A DNA stretch of 64,000 bases from Coniferiporia sulphurascens (lineage: Eukaryota > Basidiomycota > Agaricomycetes > Hymenochaetales > Hymenochaetaceae): the NCBI GenBank assembly GCA_002794785.1, contig NBBA01000007.1:930001-994000 (forward strand). The letters run 5' to 3'. The first letter of the stretch is position 1, and every line of letters begins with the position of its first letter. Shown piece by piece: positions 43,909 through 56,809 of the stretch. Position numbers and translations under genes: made by a program. Below the pieces are notes generated by a model. The model was not told the DNA's origin. It did no database searches and was given only the letters and a program-made list of their open reading frames with translations.

Positions 43909-44736
43909 GCTGGATTGGGAAGGGCATGCCGCGCCAGGGAGACATTCTGAGTGGGGGTCATGGTGCCATAGGCACTACCCCACCCATTGGGTGCCCCCCC
44001 TACCCTACACATTCCCCCCCTTACCCCACTTTCCATTGTAGAGTGCCGCTCATTTCTGGGAATCAACTTAAGCACACAATAGGACTTACTCCTATGCGCA
44101 CCCACGCCAGATTTAGTGCTCTGGAGCCAGTGGAGGGAACTATCCCCCACCGCTACAGCTCGCTCCATAATGGAGGGGTTTCCTAGGCCCCCCTGGAGTT
44201 TCCTGTTCCCTGGCACACGCTTCAGAGCCCCAAAGGGGAATACTCAGGCACAAGGCCCGCTTCTGGATCCACAGCATACTGGAGTTGATGTGTTGCCCTT
44301 GCTTGGACCCTGGCGCTTGTTACAGCTGCCAGGGAGTCTGCTCAGACTAACCACCTCTCGAGGGGTACCAGTGTCCTTCCCACTTTGATGGGAGAGGGCC
44401 AGCTACCAGGGACTTCCCACAAATGCTAGGTGAGCCCCAGTGTTATCCCCCCAAGAGGCCCATGGTGGCCTGTCGCTTTCACGTCGGCTGGTTCTTACCA
44501 CAACACCATGTGTTAAGAAGCCCCTATCTCCTTATATCAACTAGTGATGTCATCAGAGACCCTTTTGGGATTTGGGGCAGCAGTTTTTATGGTTTGTCAT
44601 GCCAGGGACAACACAGCCCCAGGATTTTAAGTCCCAACCCGAAGGTCAGATCCGAGTTTCCCCAAACCCAAGGTCTCCCAACCGAAGCCAACTGCTGAAG
44701 GGCAGAGGGTTACCCCCCCCTGTGCAGGTGTGGGGA
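43909..44736. other. Unassigned 0.83-kb block at the outer end of the left arm
   Basis: Not recognisable as LINE coding sequence or LTR. It has several open frames without motifs. Its mirror copy is 62330-63157. It could be the target DNA into which LINE-N inserted, since it abuts the LINE-N tail. Confidence 0.4.
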
Positions 44737-45938
44737 CTTTTTAAATTAAAATTTTTTTTAATTTTTATTATTCCTGCAGTATTACATAATTACAAGCTGC
44801 CCCCCCAGAGGGGGGGCCCTAACTACATAACAACAGAGGCGCCCGTCATTGCGCAACACATGAAACTGGGCGGGGGCCCTGCTCCCCTAAGGGTGCCAAA
44901 GTGTGGAGGGCCCCTATTCGTACAAGGCCATAGGAGAGGGAGGAATACATATCACTATGACAATACCAAACAGGTGAGTGCAGGCAAAGGAGGTAGCTTA
45001 GAATGGAGAAAGGGAGGGTGAGAGCACCAGCTGGGACATATGATTAGGAGTCCGAAAGGCAGTCACAAATCTGAGAGAAAGGGTGGGAGCGTACCTGAGA
45101 GCTCCAAAAGAGCCAGGTCCGAGTCCTGGGTATGGGGTCCGAGCATATGACACATGTAGTCCCTAAGGAGGTCCAAGTCCATATCCTTGTTGGTAGGGTG
45201 GCTGTCTAGTTCCATCACGGCAAAGGCCAGATGGATGGTGCCAGTGGTTCTGTCAGAGAGGCAGTTCAGGTGCCCTGTCAGCCTAAGCCAGCAGCACAGA
45301 ACCAGGATAAGGTTCTCCTCAGCCCATTCTGAGTGGTGGACTGGGAGGGGGATTTTGGCTGGCCAGATGCGCCTAATCCAGGGTCTGAATGTGGAACACC
45401 CACCTAAAATGTGGGTGGTAGTCTGCACTGGCCATGGTGGGTGGTTATGCCACCTGCAGTGGGAGATCAGGCCGTGCCTGCACCAGTAGGCTGAGTTGAA
45501 GCTCAGCCAGTAGCCCCCATAGGGACTGGCATGACAGAGGACTTGTGCAACTGCAGAGAGGTGGTGGCAAGGGTGGTCTGCGGAGTGGGTGAGCAGCTTC
45601 CACAGGCGACAGGAGGGGATGCCATGCACTGCCAAGTATTTGTCGGCAGTGGAAGCTAGAGGGCAGGCCAGTGATAGTGTCCACCATTCGACCAGGGTCT
45701 TGGTGGCCACTTCCTTGAGTGCAGATATGGAGGGTGCAAGTTGCAAGGGGGGGAGCTCCATGGCGAGTTTTGCTTTGTCATCTGCCCATTCATTTCCGGG
45801 GACATCTGAGTGACCTGGACACCACACGAAGTGGATGGTGAGGCCTGGATGCAAGTCCAGAAGTGTCTCAACCCCTGCCTTCCAAAGGTGGAGGAGATGG
45901 GCACCAGGAATGGTGGCCCAGCTGTGGAAAAGGTTGAG
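44737..45938 (-). pseudogene. LINE-N 3' fragment (left arm)
   Basis: ORF2 end, 45063-45854: RNase H C-terminal half with HFVWCPGHSDVPGNEWADD, then the C-terminal domain with HLSAVAQVLCHASPYGGYW, CRWHNHPPWP and LLRDYMCHML. The 3' untranslated region has the C/G hairpin, and an A/T-rich tail ends near 44740. It starts abruptly next to the LINE-L tail. Mirror copy 61128-62329. Confidence 0.85.
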
Positions 45939-45973
<35 letters not shown>

Positions 45974-48900
45974 CTGCAGTATTACATAATTACAAGCTGC
46001 CCCCCTGAAGGGGGGGCCCTAACTACATAACGGAGGCGCCCATCATTGCACATCGCACAAAACTGGGCAGGGGCTCTGCTCCCCGAGGGGTGCTGAAGTG
46101 TGAAGAGCCCCTATTTAGTAAGAAGAGTGTGAGGAGGAGGAATACATATCGCTACGAACAAACCACACGGGTGAGGGCAGGTTAATGTAAGAAGCTTAGA
46201 ATGGGAAAGGGAGGGTGAGAGCACCGGCTGAGATGTATCAATAGGAATCCGAAAGGCAGGCACTATTTGAGCGGAAAGGGAGGGAGTGTACCTGATAGCT
46301 CCAAAAGGGCTGGGTCTGAGTCCCGAGTTCTGGGTCCGAGCATACAACACATGTAATCCCGTAGGAGGTCCAGGTCCATATCCTCGTCTGTTGGGTGGCC
46401 ATCAAGGTCCATTGCAGCAAAAGACAGCTGGATGGCACCTGTGGCACAGTTGGAGAGGCAGTTTAGGTGCCCTGTCAGCTTTAGCCAGTGGCGCAAAACC
46501 GGGAGGCGGTTTTTGTCAGCCCACTCTGAGTGGTGGACTGGGAGAGGGTCCCGAGGTGGCCACACGTGCCGTATCCATGGGTGGAAGGTACTACAGCTCC
46601 CAAGGATGTGGGCGATCAACTGCATGGGCCAGGGGGGGTGGTTGTGCCACCTGCAATGCGAGATCAGGCCATGCCTGCGATGGTAGGCTGAGTCGAAGCT
46701 CAGCCGGTAACCCCCATAGGGACTGGTGCAGCAGAGGACCTGTGCGACTGCAGATAGCTCACGGCGTGGGTGGTCAACCGAGTGCATGAGCAGCTTTCGA
46801 GGTCAGCGTGAGAGGAGGCCATGAACTGCCAGGTACTTGTTGGCAGTTGAGGCAAGGGGGCGGGCTAGCGAGAGCATCCATCACTCCATGAGGGTGTGGA
46901 CAGCAACCTCTTTTAGTGTGGAGGTGGAGGGTTTGAGATCAGATGGGGGGAGCTCTGTCGCCAGCTTCACTTCCATGTCAGCCCATTCATTACCAGGGAT
47001 GTCCGAGTGACCAGGGCACCATACGAAATGAACAGTGAGCTGGGGGTACGAGTCCAGCAGAGTTTCCACACCTGCTTTCCAGGTATGGAGGAGGTGGGCG
47101 CCAGGGGCGGCGGCCCAAGTGTGGAAAAGGTGGAGGGTGGTCAGCAAATTGGACAAAAAGAAGATGTCCGATGCAATGCACAGTTGCTCCAGGAGGCGGC
47201 ATGCGGCCCAGCCCGGGGCTGTGGCGAGGGAAAATTCCTCGGCATCTGTGGCTGTGGCACAGGTGGGGGACTCCAGTCTGTGAGACCAGAGTTGAGTGTG
47301 GCCAAGCATGGTGCAGATGGCTGAGCCCAACTTATTGTCAATGTGGGAGCTGTCAGTGAATACCTGGACATGGGTGGTGAGGCCTAGTTGGTGTGCGGCA
47401 GTTACGAATGATTTTCGGGTGTCGGCGCTAACTGGGGTGACAGGGGTGGTGAAGCAGACATGGCCCTGTGTGAAGGCCAGAGGATCTGTCCATGGGGGAT
47501 GTGTGTATGCAGGGACCTGTTGAACCCAAGGGGCTCGGACCTGCAGAGAAAGGGAGAAAGGTCTATTAGCTACATTTTTAAATAATTTCCAGCCAATGGA
47601 GTGGGGGGTGCGCCAAAGATGCAGGGAGTGGGTGGTCTTTATATACTCAAAATAGAAAGAGAGAGGGGGAATGGAGCAAAGAAAATTAGTGGAATAGGGG
47701 GAAACGCCTTTAAAGACGCCGAGAATCCAGCAACAGGCCATGTTTTGGACAGCCTGGAGGCGGTTTACCAGGGTTTTTTGGCAGTGGCCATGATACCAAA
47801 CCAGTGCACCCCAGGACAGGACAGAGCGAATGCAGGAGGTGTATAGGCAGCAGAGGAGGAGGGCCGATATGCCGTGTTGTGTGTTGCCTAGAATGCAGAG
47901 TGTGGTGAGGGTGGAGAGCCCCTTGGAGCACATGCGCTCGACATGGGGCTTGAAGGAGAGGCCTGGGTCCCACCATATCCCCAACCACTGAAGGGGGATT
48001 GAGGGGCGGATCAGGGTGTTGGGGTCGACCTGGATGCCGGCAGTGTCCCAGCCATCATAGCCAGTGTGTCACCGAGGGGGGTGGAAGTGGAGACACTCCG
48101 CCTTGGCAGCTTTGATGTTGAGACTGATGGTGCCGAAGAGGGTGTCGAGTTGTTGGTAGGCATGGGCAAGAGCACAGCAGTTGGATGCCACTGAGGGACC
48201 TACACAAATAAGTAAGTGGTCGTCAATGTATGCCAGGGCAGTGGTGCCGGCTTGGTGAAAGTGCCAGAGGACCACCCCCATGAATATTGTTGACAGGATG
48301 GGGGAGACTGGCGATCCCTGTGGGGTGCCGAAGTCGGGTTTGGGGGCAGTGGGGAGGGTGGTGCCGTTGAAGGCGACAGCGACCTGCTGGTCCATCATGA
48401 AGGATAAGCACCAGTTGGCCATGTCTGGGGCACAACCTAGATCCAACAGTTGTCAGTGGAGGAGTTGGGGGTGTACCGAGTTGAAGAAGCCCTGAATGTT
48501 GACTGCTAGGACCGAGCAGACGAGGCCCTCTGAGTGGGCATGCTCCGCAATCCATAAGAGGTGTTGGGCGGTGTCATAGACCGAGTGGCCTTGGCACCCC
48601 CCATACTGGTTAGGTGGCAACCAGCCTCATGTGTTGGCAAGGAACTGGAGCTGGTTAGCTATGATCTTTTCGAGGAGTTTCCCTAGGGTCTCCTCAAGGG
48701 TGATGGGCCAGTATGAGCGTGGCAAGAAGGGGTCCTTCTTGTTTGGTTTCCTGAGCATTACGACCTTTGCTGCCTGCCAGCACTCAGGGTGGTGCCCCAA
48801 GCACAGACAGTCATTGAAAAGTGTAAGTATCTCTTCAGGGTAGGCATCCACCACCCATTTCAGGGGGCGGTAGCCTATTCCTGAGAGGCCTGGAGCCGAC

Positions 48901-51900
48901 AAGTTGGATGTGTCGGCCAGTGCCCCCATAAGCTCCAGAAGGAGGATGGGCAGGGCAGCTGGTTGGATTGGTGGTGGCGGGATGTCGGCCGCTGTCTGGG
49001 GTGGGGGGGGTGTGAAGAAGGTTTCTCGGAAGAGCTCACCTTTCTCATCGTCTGTCTGGGTGAATGAGCCATCTTGCTGTTTGAGCGAGGGGATAGGGGT
49101 GGGTTGGTTGCCGAGGCCTCGCTTGGCCCAGTTCCAAATGTTGGAGGCATCCGCTTCTGCTGCCTGGTTGGTGTAGAACTGCCATTTGGCTGTCCTAACA
49201 CCCCTTTTGAAGGCGCGTTGAGCTGAGGAATGCTGGAGGGGGGTGGTGGCTGTCGTAATGGCGGATAGGAGGGTCTTGCAGTGGGGGGACCACCATGGGA
49301 CTTCCATTTTTGATGGCTTGGAGAGGCAGGTGAACAGCTGGAGGGCAGCGACCATGGAGTTGATGACTGCCTTTGCTTTGATGTCCAGGGTGTGGGTGTC
49401 GAGCCCTGGGAGTCGGAAGGCTGCTTCAAGGAGGGGGAAGGCGATGTTGGTCCATTCCTCCTTGTTGGCTGGTAGCAGCCAGCGTGTCTTTAGGATGGGA
49501 GGGGGGGGCCGAAATGGCAGAGACCAGCACAGGATTGCATGGTTGGACAGTGGTGAGGGGTCGGAGGTAGCTGAATCTAAAATAGAGTCGGGGTTGACTG
49601 TGGGTGGGGCCCAGATCATGTCAATGGGGCACTGACGACGCTTGCCATCAGGCTGTGAGTCAGAGTCGGGAATATGGGCAGGTGTCAGGCCATGCCCACA
49701 GAAAAAGTCATTGAGGGGTTGTGCCCCCAAGTCATCTTGCCATGTGGCTGAGAGTTTGGACCACGTGTGGTGGCAACGGTTGAAGTCACCCACCACAAGT
49801 AGAGTGGTGGCTAGCACCAAGGGGAGTGAGAAAAGAAAGGACTCACCTGGGTACTGGGGGGAGGCGTTCTCTTGATCCGGAGGGTGCATGCCATAGTAGT
49901 TGCATACTTGGAGGGTGAGTTGAGATCATACCTCCACTGTCAGCACATCGGTGCCATGGGACATGGCTCCGAGAATTGACCATGAGGTGGGGGGGAGGGC
50001 CTGGGATACATATGTGACTACCCAAGGGCGAGCCTCTGGTGGTAGAACAGGTACATAGCCTGGGATGGTAGGGACATTGAGAACCGGGGTGCCGGCTGGG
50101 TTGGTGAGCGAGGGTTGCAGTCCTATTTGATACCAGGGGGGTTCCTGGATAAGAATTAGATGTGGGGGGGATGGGTCAGTTGTAAGGACGGAGATTAGGG
50201 AATGTATTGCTGCTAGTGAGCAGGCGGCATTCCACTGCAAGATGGAGAGCGTCTCTATCATAGTTCCTCCATCTGATCGTCTGTGGGGTCAGTGGCGAGG
50301 GCTTCTTCGATTTGGTGGTATTGCCTCTTCTTGGGGCATGCCAGTAGGGTGGCTGGGTGGTCGCCCTTGCAGTTGTTGCAGAGGTGGGGGTGGGAACATG
50401 TGTTGCCCTCAGGGACTGCATCAGTCACGCAGTGGGCACATGATTTGCGGTGATTGCGGGTCAAGTGGGCACCTGCGCATTCAGTGCAGCAAGGTTGGGC
50501 TCGGCAGCCCTTGGTCCCATGGCCAAGACCCTGGCACTGCTCACATTGGGTGAGGGTGGGGCGGACAGGTGGGACCGAGAATCGGAGGGTGGATCTGAAC
50601 ATCCAGACTTGGGGCCTCTTGAGGAGGCGCTTGTGTATGGAGCCATCGGGGTTGACAAAGGAGAAGACCACTGGGCACCTGTTGAGTGTCGGCAGGTGGT
50701 CCTCAGTGGCGGCAAAGTGAGGGGTGACTACGAAGTCAAGGTTCCGGAGTGCCGGGTTGTGCTGGATTTCGGCCATGAGGGCCTTCTCGGGTATGGTGTG
50801 TCCCTGTTCTGGCCAAACAAAAAGTCCTTGCAGGGCACCATGGAGAGGTGGAGGGCGGACCGAGGGCAGACTCTAGAGGGGGTTAGGGAGAATGCAGTCG
50901 GGATAGTGATTCCCACTGCAATACACTCAGTGTGCATGTGGGAGGCGTAGGCTGCAGAGTGGTGATCAATGATCATTTCCATGGTCAGGTTAGCTGAGGA
51001 CAGTCGTGCCATGAATGTGGTCATGATGTTCCCCTTTACGTTATATGAAGAGGAGAGGACCGGGACTTGGTCTGCAGTGGGGAGGGAGGCAAAGAACTCA
51101 TGGGACGTCTTAGTCAGGGCCATTGCTGACTTCTGATTTTCGGCCCATATGCTGACAGTTGGGGTGAGGACCAAGGTTGGGTCCTTGGCATACATTGTGG
51201 GAGGGGGGGGCACCTTACACTGGTGCTTCTTCTTCTTCTGTGCCAGGTTGATGACTGCTCCTGCAGCTGGGGCCACTGGAGATGGGTTAGCGGTTGTTGG
51301 GGGGGCCGCTGCTGCGGCCACCTGGGCATAGGAGGTGGGGGCTGCCTGGATGGCAGCCTGGGGGGCAGGTTGCTGTTGTTGTTGTTGCTGTTGATGCTGG
51401 GCGGGCCTAGAGCTGATGGAAGCCATCTGACATGAAATAGAAGCTATGTCAGTGGTCAGGCGCTTGACTGCATCAGTCAGCACCCTCATTTCTGGGGTCA
51501 CAGGGGTGGTGCTGGGGGTCCTGGTGGTGGCTGGGGCCCTTTGGGGGGGGCGAGCTGGTGCAAAGGGTTCCGGGAGGGCGATTTCTGCCCCCTCCCTTGC
51601 GAAGTTGTAGGCCATGACCGCATTGCAGTAGATGATGAGTTGGGGGTCTTTCCTTTCTTGTGCAATGTTGGCCAGCATTGTCTGGACGTTCCACAGGAGG
51701 TCACCTACAAACTGTGCTGCTTTTATGTTGATTTCAGTGATGGTGGTGTCCCTGGTTTCTTTGTTGAAGTCGTCCAGGGCATGGGAGAGGGTGTGCATGA
51801 AATCTGCAGTGTGAGGTTCATGCTGTTGTTGGGCCGGGGGTCCTCTCAGGGTGAGAGGTGACATGGCGGCAGAGGAGTGCTTCTGCCCGAGGCTTGCACC

Positions 51901-52382
51901 TCCCACCTGTTGTGGGGGGGGTATGGGGGTTGACCACCATTTCTGGGGCCATTTCACCAAATTTGTTGGAGCTGTGGATTGACCCTACCGAGATGGCTGG
52001 GGAGCTGGCTCAGGATGCTTGCCTGGATTCTAAATGCGCCTGGGCAGTGAAGTCATAGGCTGACACCAGTTGGGAGTTGCTGATGGCTGGAGAGGGTGCC
52101 AGGATGTCCGGGGAGGAGGTCAATGGCAGGAAACCGGTGAGGGGTTCTCTGTTGGGGGTGGTGGGGGCAGCCGTTCCTTGGATGAGGGCGGCTGTGTTGG
52201 CGCCAGCAGCTGCCCAGTTGGCAGCAGCTCTGGCAGCCTGATCGGCAGCATCGCTGGCCGAAGAGGGAGGTGGGAGGGGTTGTCGTGTTTGATGAAGAGC
52301 ATTCCAGTAGTCACTAGGGTTCGACATGGGGGAGTTTTAGCTGCCCGCACTAGTCAATGGTGGTGGTTACTGGTCAAGAAGG
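45939..52382 (-). mobile_element. LINE-L, left copy (Tad1-like)
   Basis: About 6.4 kb. The 5' end is CCTTCTTGACCAGTAACC at 52382, ORF1 50258-52327, ORF2 46263-50261, the 3' terminus with C/G hairpin at about 46000-46018, and the (TTA)n tail (plus strand) at 45939-45973. It is the mirror image of 54685-61127; domain details are given for that copy. Both copies share the same stops and frameshifts, so the duplication came after decay. Confidence 0.9.
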
Positions 52383-54684
52383 CAGTTGTCCATGAGAGTG
52401 TTGACAGCGGCCTCTTTCGGTGCAGAGGTGGAGGGTGCGAGGGAGGATGGAGGTAGGTTCATCACGAACTTCACCTCGTGGTCTGCCCATTCATTCCTGG
52501 GGATGTTGGAGTGACCCGGACACCATACGAAATGGATGGAAAGATCCGGGTAGGAGTCCAATAGGGTCTGGACCCCCGCCTTCCATTGATGGAGGAGATG
52601 GGCACCTGGTACTGGCACCCATGTGCGGATGAGGTGGAGTGCCATCAGCGAATCTGACAGGAAGAAGATGTCAGATGCGACTGGCAAAAGGTCCCAGAGG
52701 TGGTGTGCTGCCCAGCTCAGTGCAGAGGTGAGGGAGAAAATCTCTGCATCCATGGCTGTTGCGCAGGTGGGGGAGGCCAGCTGGCAGGACTTAAGGTGGG
52801 TAAGGCCCTTCATGGTGCAAATGGCTGATCCAGATTTCATACCCATGTGCAAGCCATCAGTGAAAACCTGGAGGTGAGGGAGGGTGCTCAGGGAGCAAGC
52901 AGCAGCCACAAATTCCTTGCGGGTGTCCTTGCTGACCAGAGTGATAGGAGTGGCAAACGAGACTCGTCCAGTCGTAAATGCCAGAGGGTCCGTCCATGGG
53001 GGATGAGTGTATGCAGGGACCAGTTGAACCTGGGGGACCCGGACCTGCAGAGAAGTGGAAAAATGGATCCGCAAGGTCTGGCCTCCCCACGACCCACTTC
53101 CGACCCACCACACCGAGTGGGCTGATGAAAACCATCTCCAGGTTTTGCACCGCTGGCTGAAGCTGACGGGACATCTTAACCACCTCTCTGACCATACCTC
53201 TGCTGCCATATGCTTGGCTTTCGCCACGATGGAGCTGGAGGGACACCCAACCAATGAAGATATGGACCTGGACCTCCTTCAGGATTACATGAGTTGTATG
53301 CTTGGACCCCATTCCCAGGACCCAGACCCGGCTCTCTTGGAGCTTTCAGGTGTGCTTCCTCCCTTTTCCTCTGACTAGTGCCCGCCTTTTGGACTCCCCT
53401 TTGTATGTCCCGGCCGGCGCTCTCGCCCTCCCTTTCCTATTCTAAGCTACCCCCTTTTGCCTGATATCATCTGTTTGGCTTGGCAGTAGTGATACATATT
53501 CCTCTCTCTTTCTTGTTCTCTCTAACTAATAGGGGCCCTTCCCACCTTGGCACCCTTTGGGGAGCAGGGTCCCTGCCCAGTTTCGTGCAGTGCACGATGA
53601 TGGGCGCCTCCATTGTTATGTAGTTAGGGCCCCCCCTTTGGGGGGGCAGCTTGTAATTAGGTAATACTGCAGGAATAATAATAATAATAATAATAAAAAA
53701 GAGAAGTGGAAAAGGGACAGTTAGTTACATTTTTATAATAGCATTTTCTACTGACAGAGTGCAGGGTGCACCAGAGGCACAGAGAATGGAGGGTCTTAGC
53801 ATACTTGAAGTAATAAGAAAGAGAGGGGAGGGAACAAAGAAAATTTGTGGAAAAGGGGGAGGCGCCTTTGTAGATGCCAAGAATCCATCTGCATGCCGTG
53901 TTTTGCACAGCCTGCAGGTGGCTTACTAATTTTTTTGGTGTCAGCTGTGATACCAGACTGGTGTGCCCCACATGAGGACAGAGCGGACACAGGCGGTGTA
54001 CAGTTGACGGAGGAGAAGGGCCGAGATTCTGCGTTCAGTGTTTCCAAGAATGTGGAGGGCAGCAAGTGTGGAGAGGCCCTTGGAGCGCATGCATTCCACG
54101 TGGGCCTTGAAAGTAAGGGCGGGGTCCCACCATATTCCCAGCCAGCGGAGCAGGATAGAGGGTCGGATGAGCATGGTGGGGGCGACCCAAACCCCAGTGG
54201 TGTCCCAGTCGGTGTAGGCAGCTGAACGACGTCGAGGTGGGTGGAAGTGTTGGCACTCCGTTTTGGCGGCTTCAATGTTGAGACTGATGGTGCCAAAGTG
54301 GGCATTGAGTTGGTGGTAGGCATTAGACAATTGCTGGCAGTTGGATGCCATGCTGGGTCCGACGCACACAAGGAGGTGGTCATTGACATATACAAGGGCG
54401 GCGGTGCCAGTTTGGTGAAATTTCCGGAGGACCATGCCTGCAAATATGGTCAAGAGGATTGGTGAGACTGGCGACCCTTGAGGGGTGCCGAGGTCGGGTT
54501 TCTGTGCGGTTGGGAGGGTGGTGCCGTCAAAGGTGATGGCCACCTGCCAGTCCATCATGAAGGACAGGCACCAGTCCACCATATCAGGTGGGCACTGGAG
54601 GTCCAACAGTTGTTGGTGGAGGAGTTGTGGGTGAACTGAGTCGAAAAAACCCTGTATGTCGACCACTAGGACCGAGCATACCAT
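52383..54684 (-). pseudogene. LINE-M fragment forming the spacer of the inverted repeat
   Basis: Minus-strand ORF2 from RT to RNase H: VVDIQGFFDSVHP (motif A aspartates intact, unlike LINE-L), GTPQGSPVSPIL, YVNDHLL (motif C, first Asp changed to Asn), then after an interruption VFTDGLHMG, DAEIFSL and HFVWCPGHSNIPRNEWADH. It is broken by a 5'-truncated LINE at 53063-53700 and truncated at both ends by the repeat arms. A close relative lies at 63158-64000. Confidence 0.85.
53063..53700 (+). mobile_element. 5'-truncated LINE insertion with 13-bp TSD
   Basis: About 638 bp. It starts inside the ORF2 C-terminal domain (KVWPPHDPLPTHHTEWAD, LLQDYMSCML), keeps the 3' untranslated region with hairpin 53630-53646, and ends in (TAA)n plus A6. 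GAGAAGTGGAAAA flanks it at 53050-53062 and 53701-53713. The unoccupied site is visible in the related LINE at 63733-63745. This is a textbook target-primed insertion. Confidence 0.93.
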
Positions 54685-54739
54685 CCTTCTTGACCAGTAA
54701 CCACCACCATTGACTAGTGCGGGCAGCTAAAACTCCCCC

Positions 54740-56809
54740 ATGTCGAACCCTAGTGACTACTGGAATGCTCTTCATCAAACACGACAACCCCTCCCACCTC
54801 CCTCTTCGGCCAGCGATGCTGCCGATCAGGCTGCCAGAGCTGCTGCCAACTGGGCAGCTGCTGGCGCCAACACAGCCGCCCTCATCCAAGGAACGGCTGC
54901 CCCCACCACCCCCAACAGAGAACCCCTCACCGGTTTCCTGCCATTGACCTCCTCCCCGGACATCCTGGCACCCTCTCCAGCCATCAGCAACTCCCAACTG
55001 GTGTCAGCCTATGACTTCACTGCCCAGGCGCATTTAGAATCCAGGCAAGCATCCTGAGCCAGCTCCCCAGCCATCTCGGTAGGGTCAATCCACAGCTCCA
55101 ACAAATTTGGTGAAATGGCCCCAGAAATGGTGGTCAACCCCCATACCCCCCCCACAACAGGTGGGAGGTGCAAGCCTCGGGCAGAAGCACTCCTCTGCCG
55201 CCATGTCACCTCTCACCCTGAGAGGACCCCCGGCCCAACAACAGCATGAACCTCACACTGCAGATTTCATGCACACCCTCTCCCATGCCCTGGACGACTT
55301 CAACAAAGAAACCAGGGACACCACCATCACTGAAATCAACATAAAAGCAGCACAGTTTGTAGGTGACCTCCTGTGGAACGTCCAGACAATGCTGGCCAAC
55401 ATTGCACAAGAAAGGAAAGACCCCCAACTCATCATCTACTGCAATGCGGTCATGGCCTACAACTTCGCAAGGGAGGGGGCAGAAATCGCCCTCCCGGAAC
55501 CCTTTGCACCAGCTCGCCCCCCCCAAAGGGCCCCAGCCACCACCAGGACCCCCAGCACCACCCCTGTGACCCCAGAAATGAGGGTGCTGACTGATGCAGT
55601 CAAGCGCCTGACCACTGACATAGCTTCTATTTCATGTCAGATGGCTTCCATCAGCTCTAGGCCCGCCCAGCATCAACAGCAACAACAACAACAGCAACCT
55701 GCCCCCCAGGCTGCCATCCAGGCAGCCCCCACCTCCTATGCCCAGGTGGCCGCAGCAGCGGCCCCCCCAACAACCGCTAACCCATCTCCAGTGGCCCCAG
55801 CTGCAGGAGCAGTCATCAACCTGGCACAGAAGAAGAAGAAGCACCAGTGTAAGGTGCCCCCCCCTCCCACAATGTATGCCAAGGACCCAACCTTGGTCCT
55901 CACCCCAACTGTCAGCATATGGGCCGAAAATCAGAAGTCAGCAATGGCCCTGACTAAGACGTCCCATGAGTTCTTTGCCTCCCTCCCCACTGCAGACCAA
56001 GTCCCGGTCCTCTCCTCTTCATATAACGTAAAGGGGAACATCATGACCACATTCATGGCACGACTGTCCTCAGCTAACCTGACCATGGAAATGATCATTG
56101 ATCACCACTCTGCAGCCTACGCCTCCCACATGCACACTGAGTGTATTGCAGTGGGAATCACTATCCCGACTGCATTCTCCCTAACCCCCTCTAGAGTCTG
56201 CCCTCGGTCCGCCCTCCACCTCTCCATGGTGCCCTGCAAGGACTTTTTGTTTGGCCAGAACAGGGACACACCATACCCGAGAAGGCCCTCATGGCCGAAA
56301 TCCAGCACAACCCGGCACTCCGGAACCTTGACTTCGTAGTCACCCCTCACTTTGCCGCCACTGAGGACCACCTGCCGACACTCAACAGGTGCCCAGTGGT
56401 CTTCTCCTTTGTCAACCCCGATGGCTCCATACACAAGCGCCTCCTCAAGAGGCCCCAAGTCTGGATGTTCAGATCCACCCTCCGATTCTCGGTCCCACCT
56501 GTCCGCCCCACCCTCACCCAATGTGAGCAGTGCCAGGGTCTTGGCCATGGGACCAAGGGCTGCCGAGCCCAACCTTGCTGCACTGAATGCGCAGGTGCCC
56601 ACTTGACCCGCAATCACCGCAAATCATGTGCCCACTGCGTGACTGATGCAGTCCCTGAGGGCAACACATGTTCCCACCCCCACCTCTGCAACAACTGCAA
56701 GGGCGACCACCCAGCCACCCTACTGGCATGCCCCAAGAAGAGGCAATACCACCAAATCGAAGAAGCCCTCGCCACTGACCCCACAGACGATCAGATGGAG
56801 GAACTATGA
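54740..56809 (+). pseudogene. LINE-L ORF1 (gag-like zinc-knuckle protein)
   Basis: The start MSNPSDYWNALHQTR matches the intact ORF1 at 41147. It is broken by TGA at 55055-55057, a frame change between there and about 55250, and another near 56265. Seen: AAQFVGDLLWNVQTMLANI, a Gln run, basic KKKKHQCK, FFASLPTADQVPVL, FAATEDHLPTLNRCPV, and knuckles CEQCQGLGHGTKGC, CCTECAGAH and CNNCKGDH. It would coat element RNA. Its stop overlaps the ORF2 ATG (56806-56809). The mirror copy is 50258-52327 on the minus strand. Confidence 0.88.

Larger units (their letters stand above)
43909..52382 (-). repeat. Left arm of the 8.47-kb inverted repeat
   Basis: Contains, outward from its inner end: LINE-L (45939-52382), a LINE-N 3' fragment (44737-45938) and an unassigned block (43909-44736). 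Every long reading frame matches its partner in the right arm. Pairing positions sum to 107067 over LINE-L and 107066 outside it. The one-base shift lies in a C/G run of the LINE-L 3' hairpin (seven bases here, six at 61051-61056). Confidence 0.95.

Noticed and set aside
51360..51420. CAG/CAA repeat (Gln run) as a microsatellite of special interest
   Set aside because: It is a short Gln run in LINE ORF1 low-complexity sequence, present identically in both arms (about 55660-55700).
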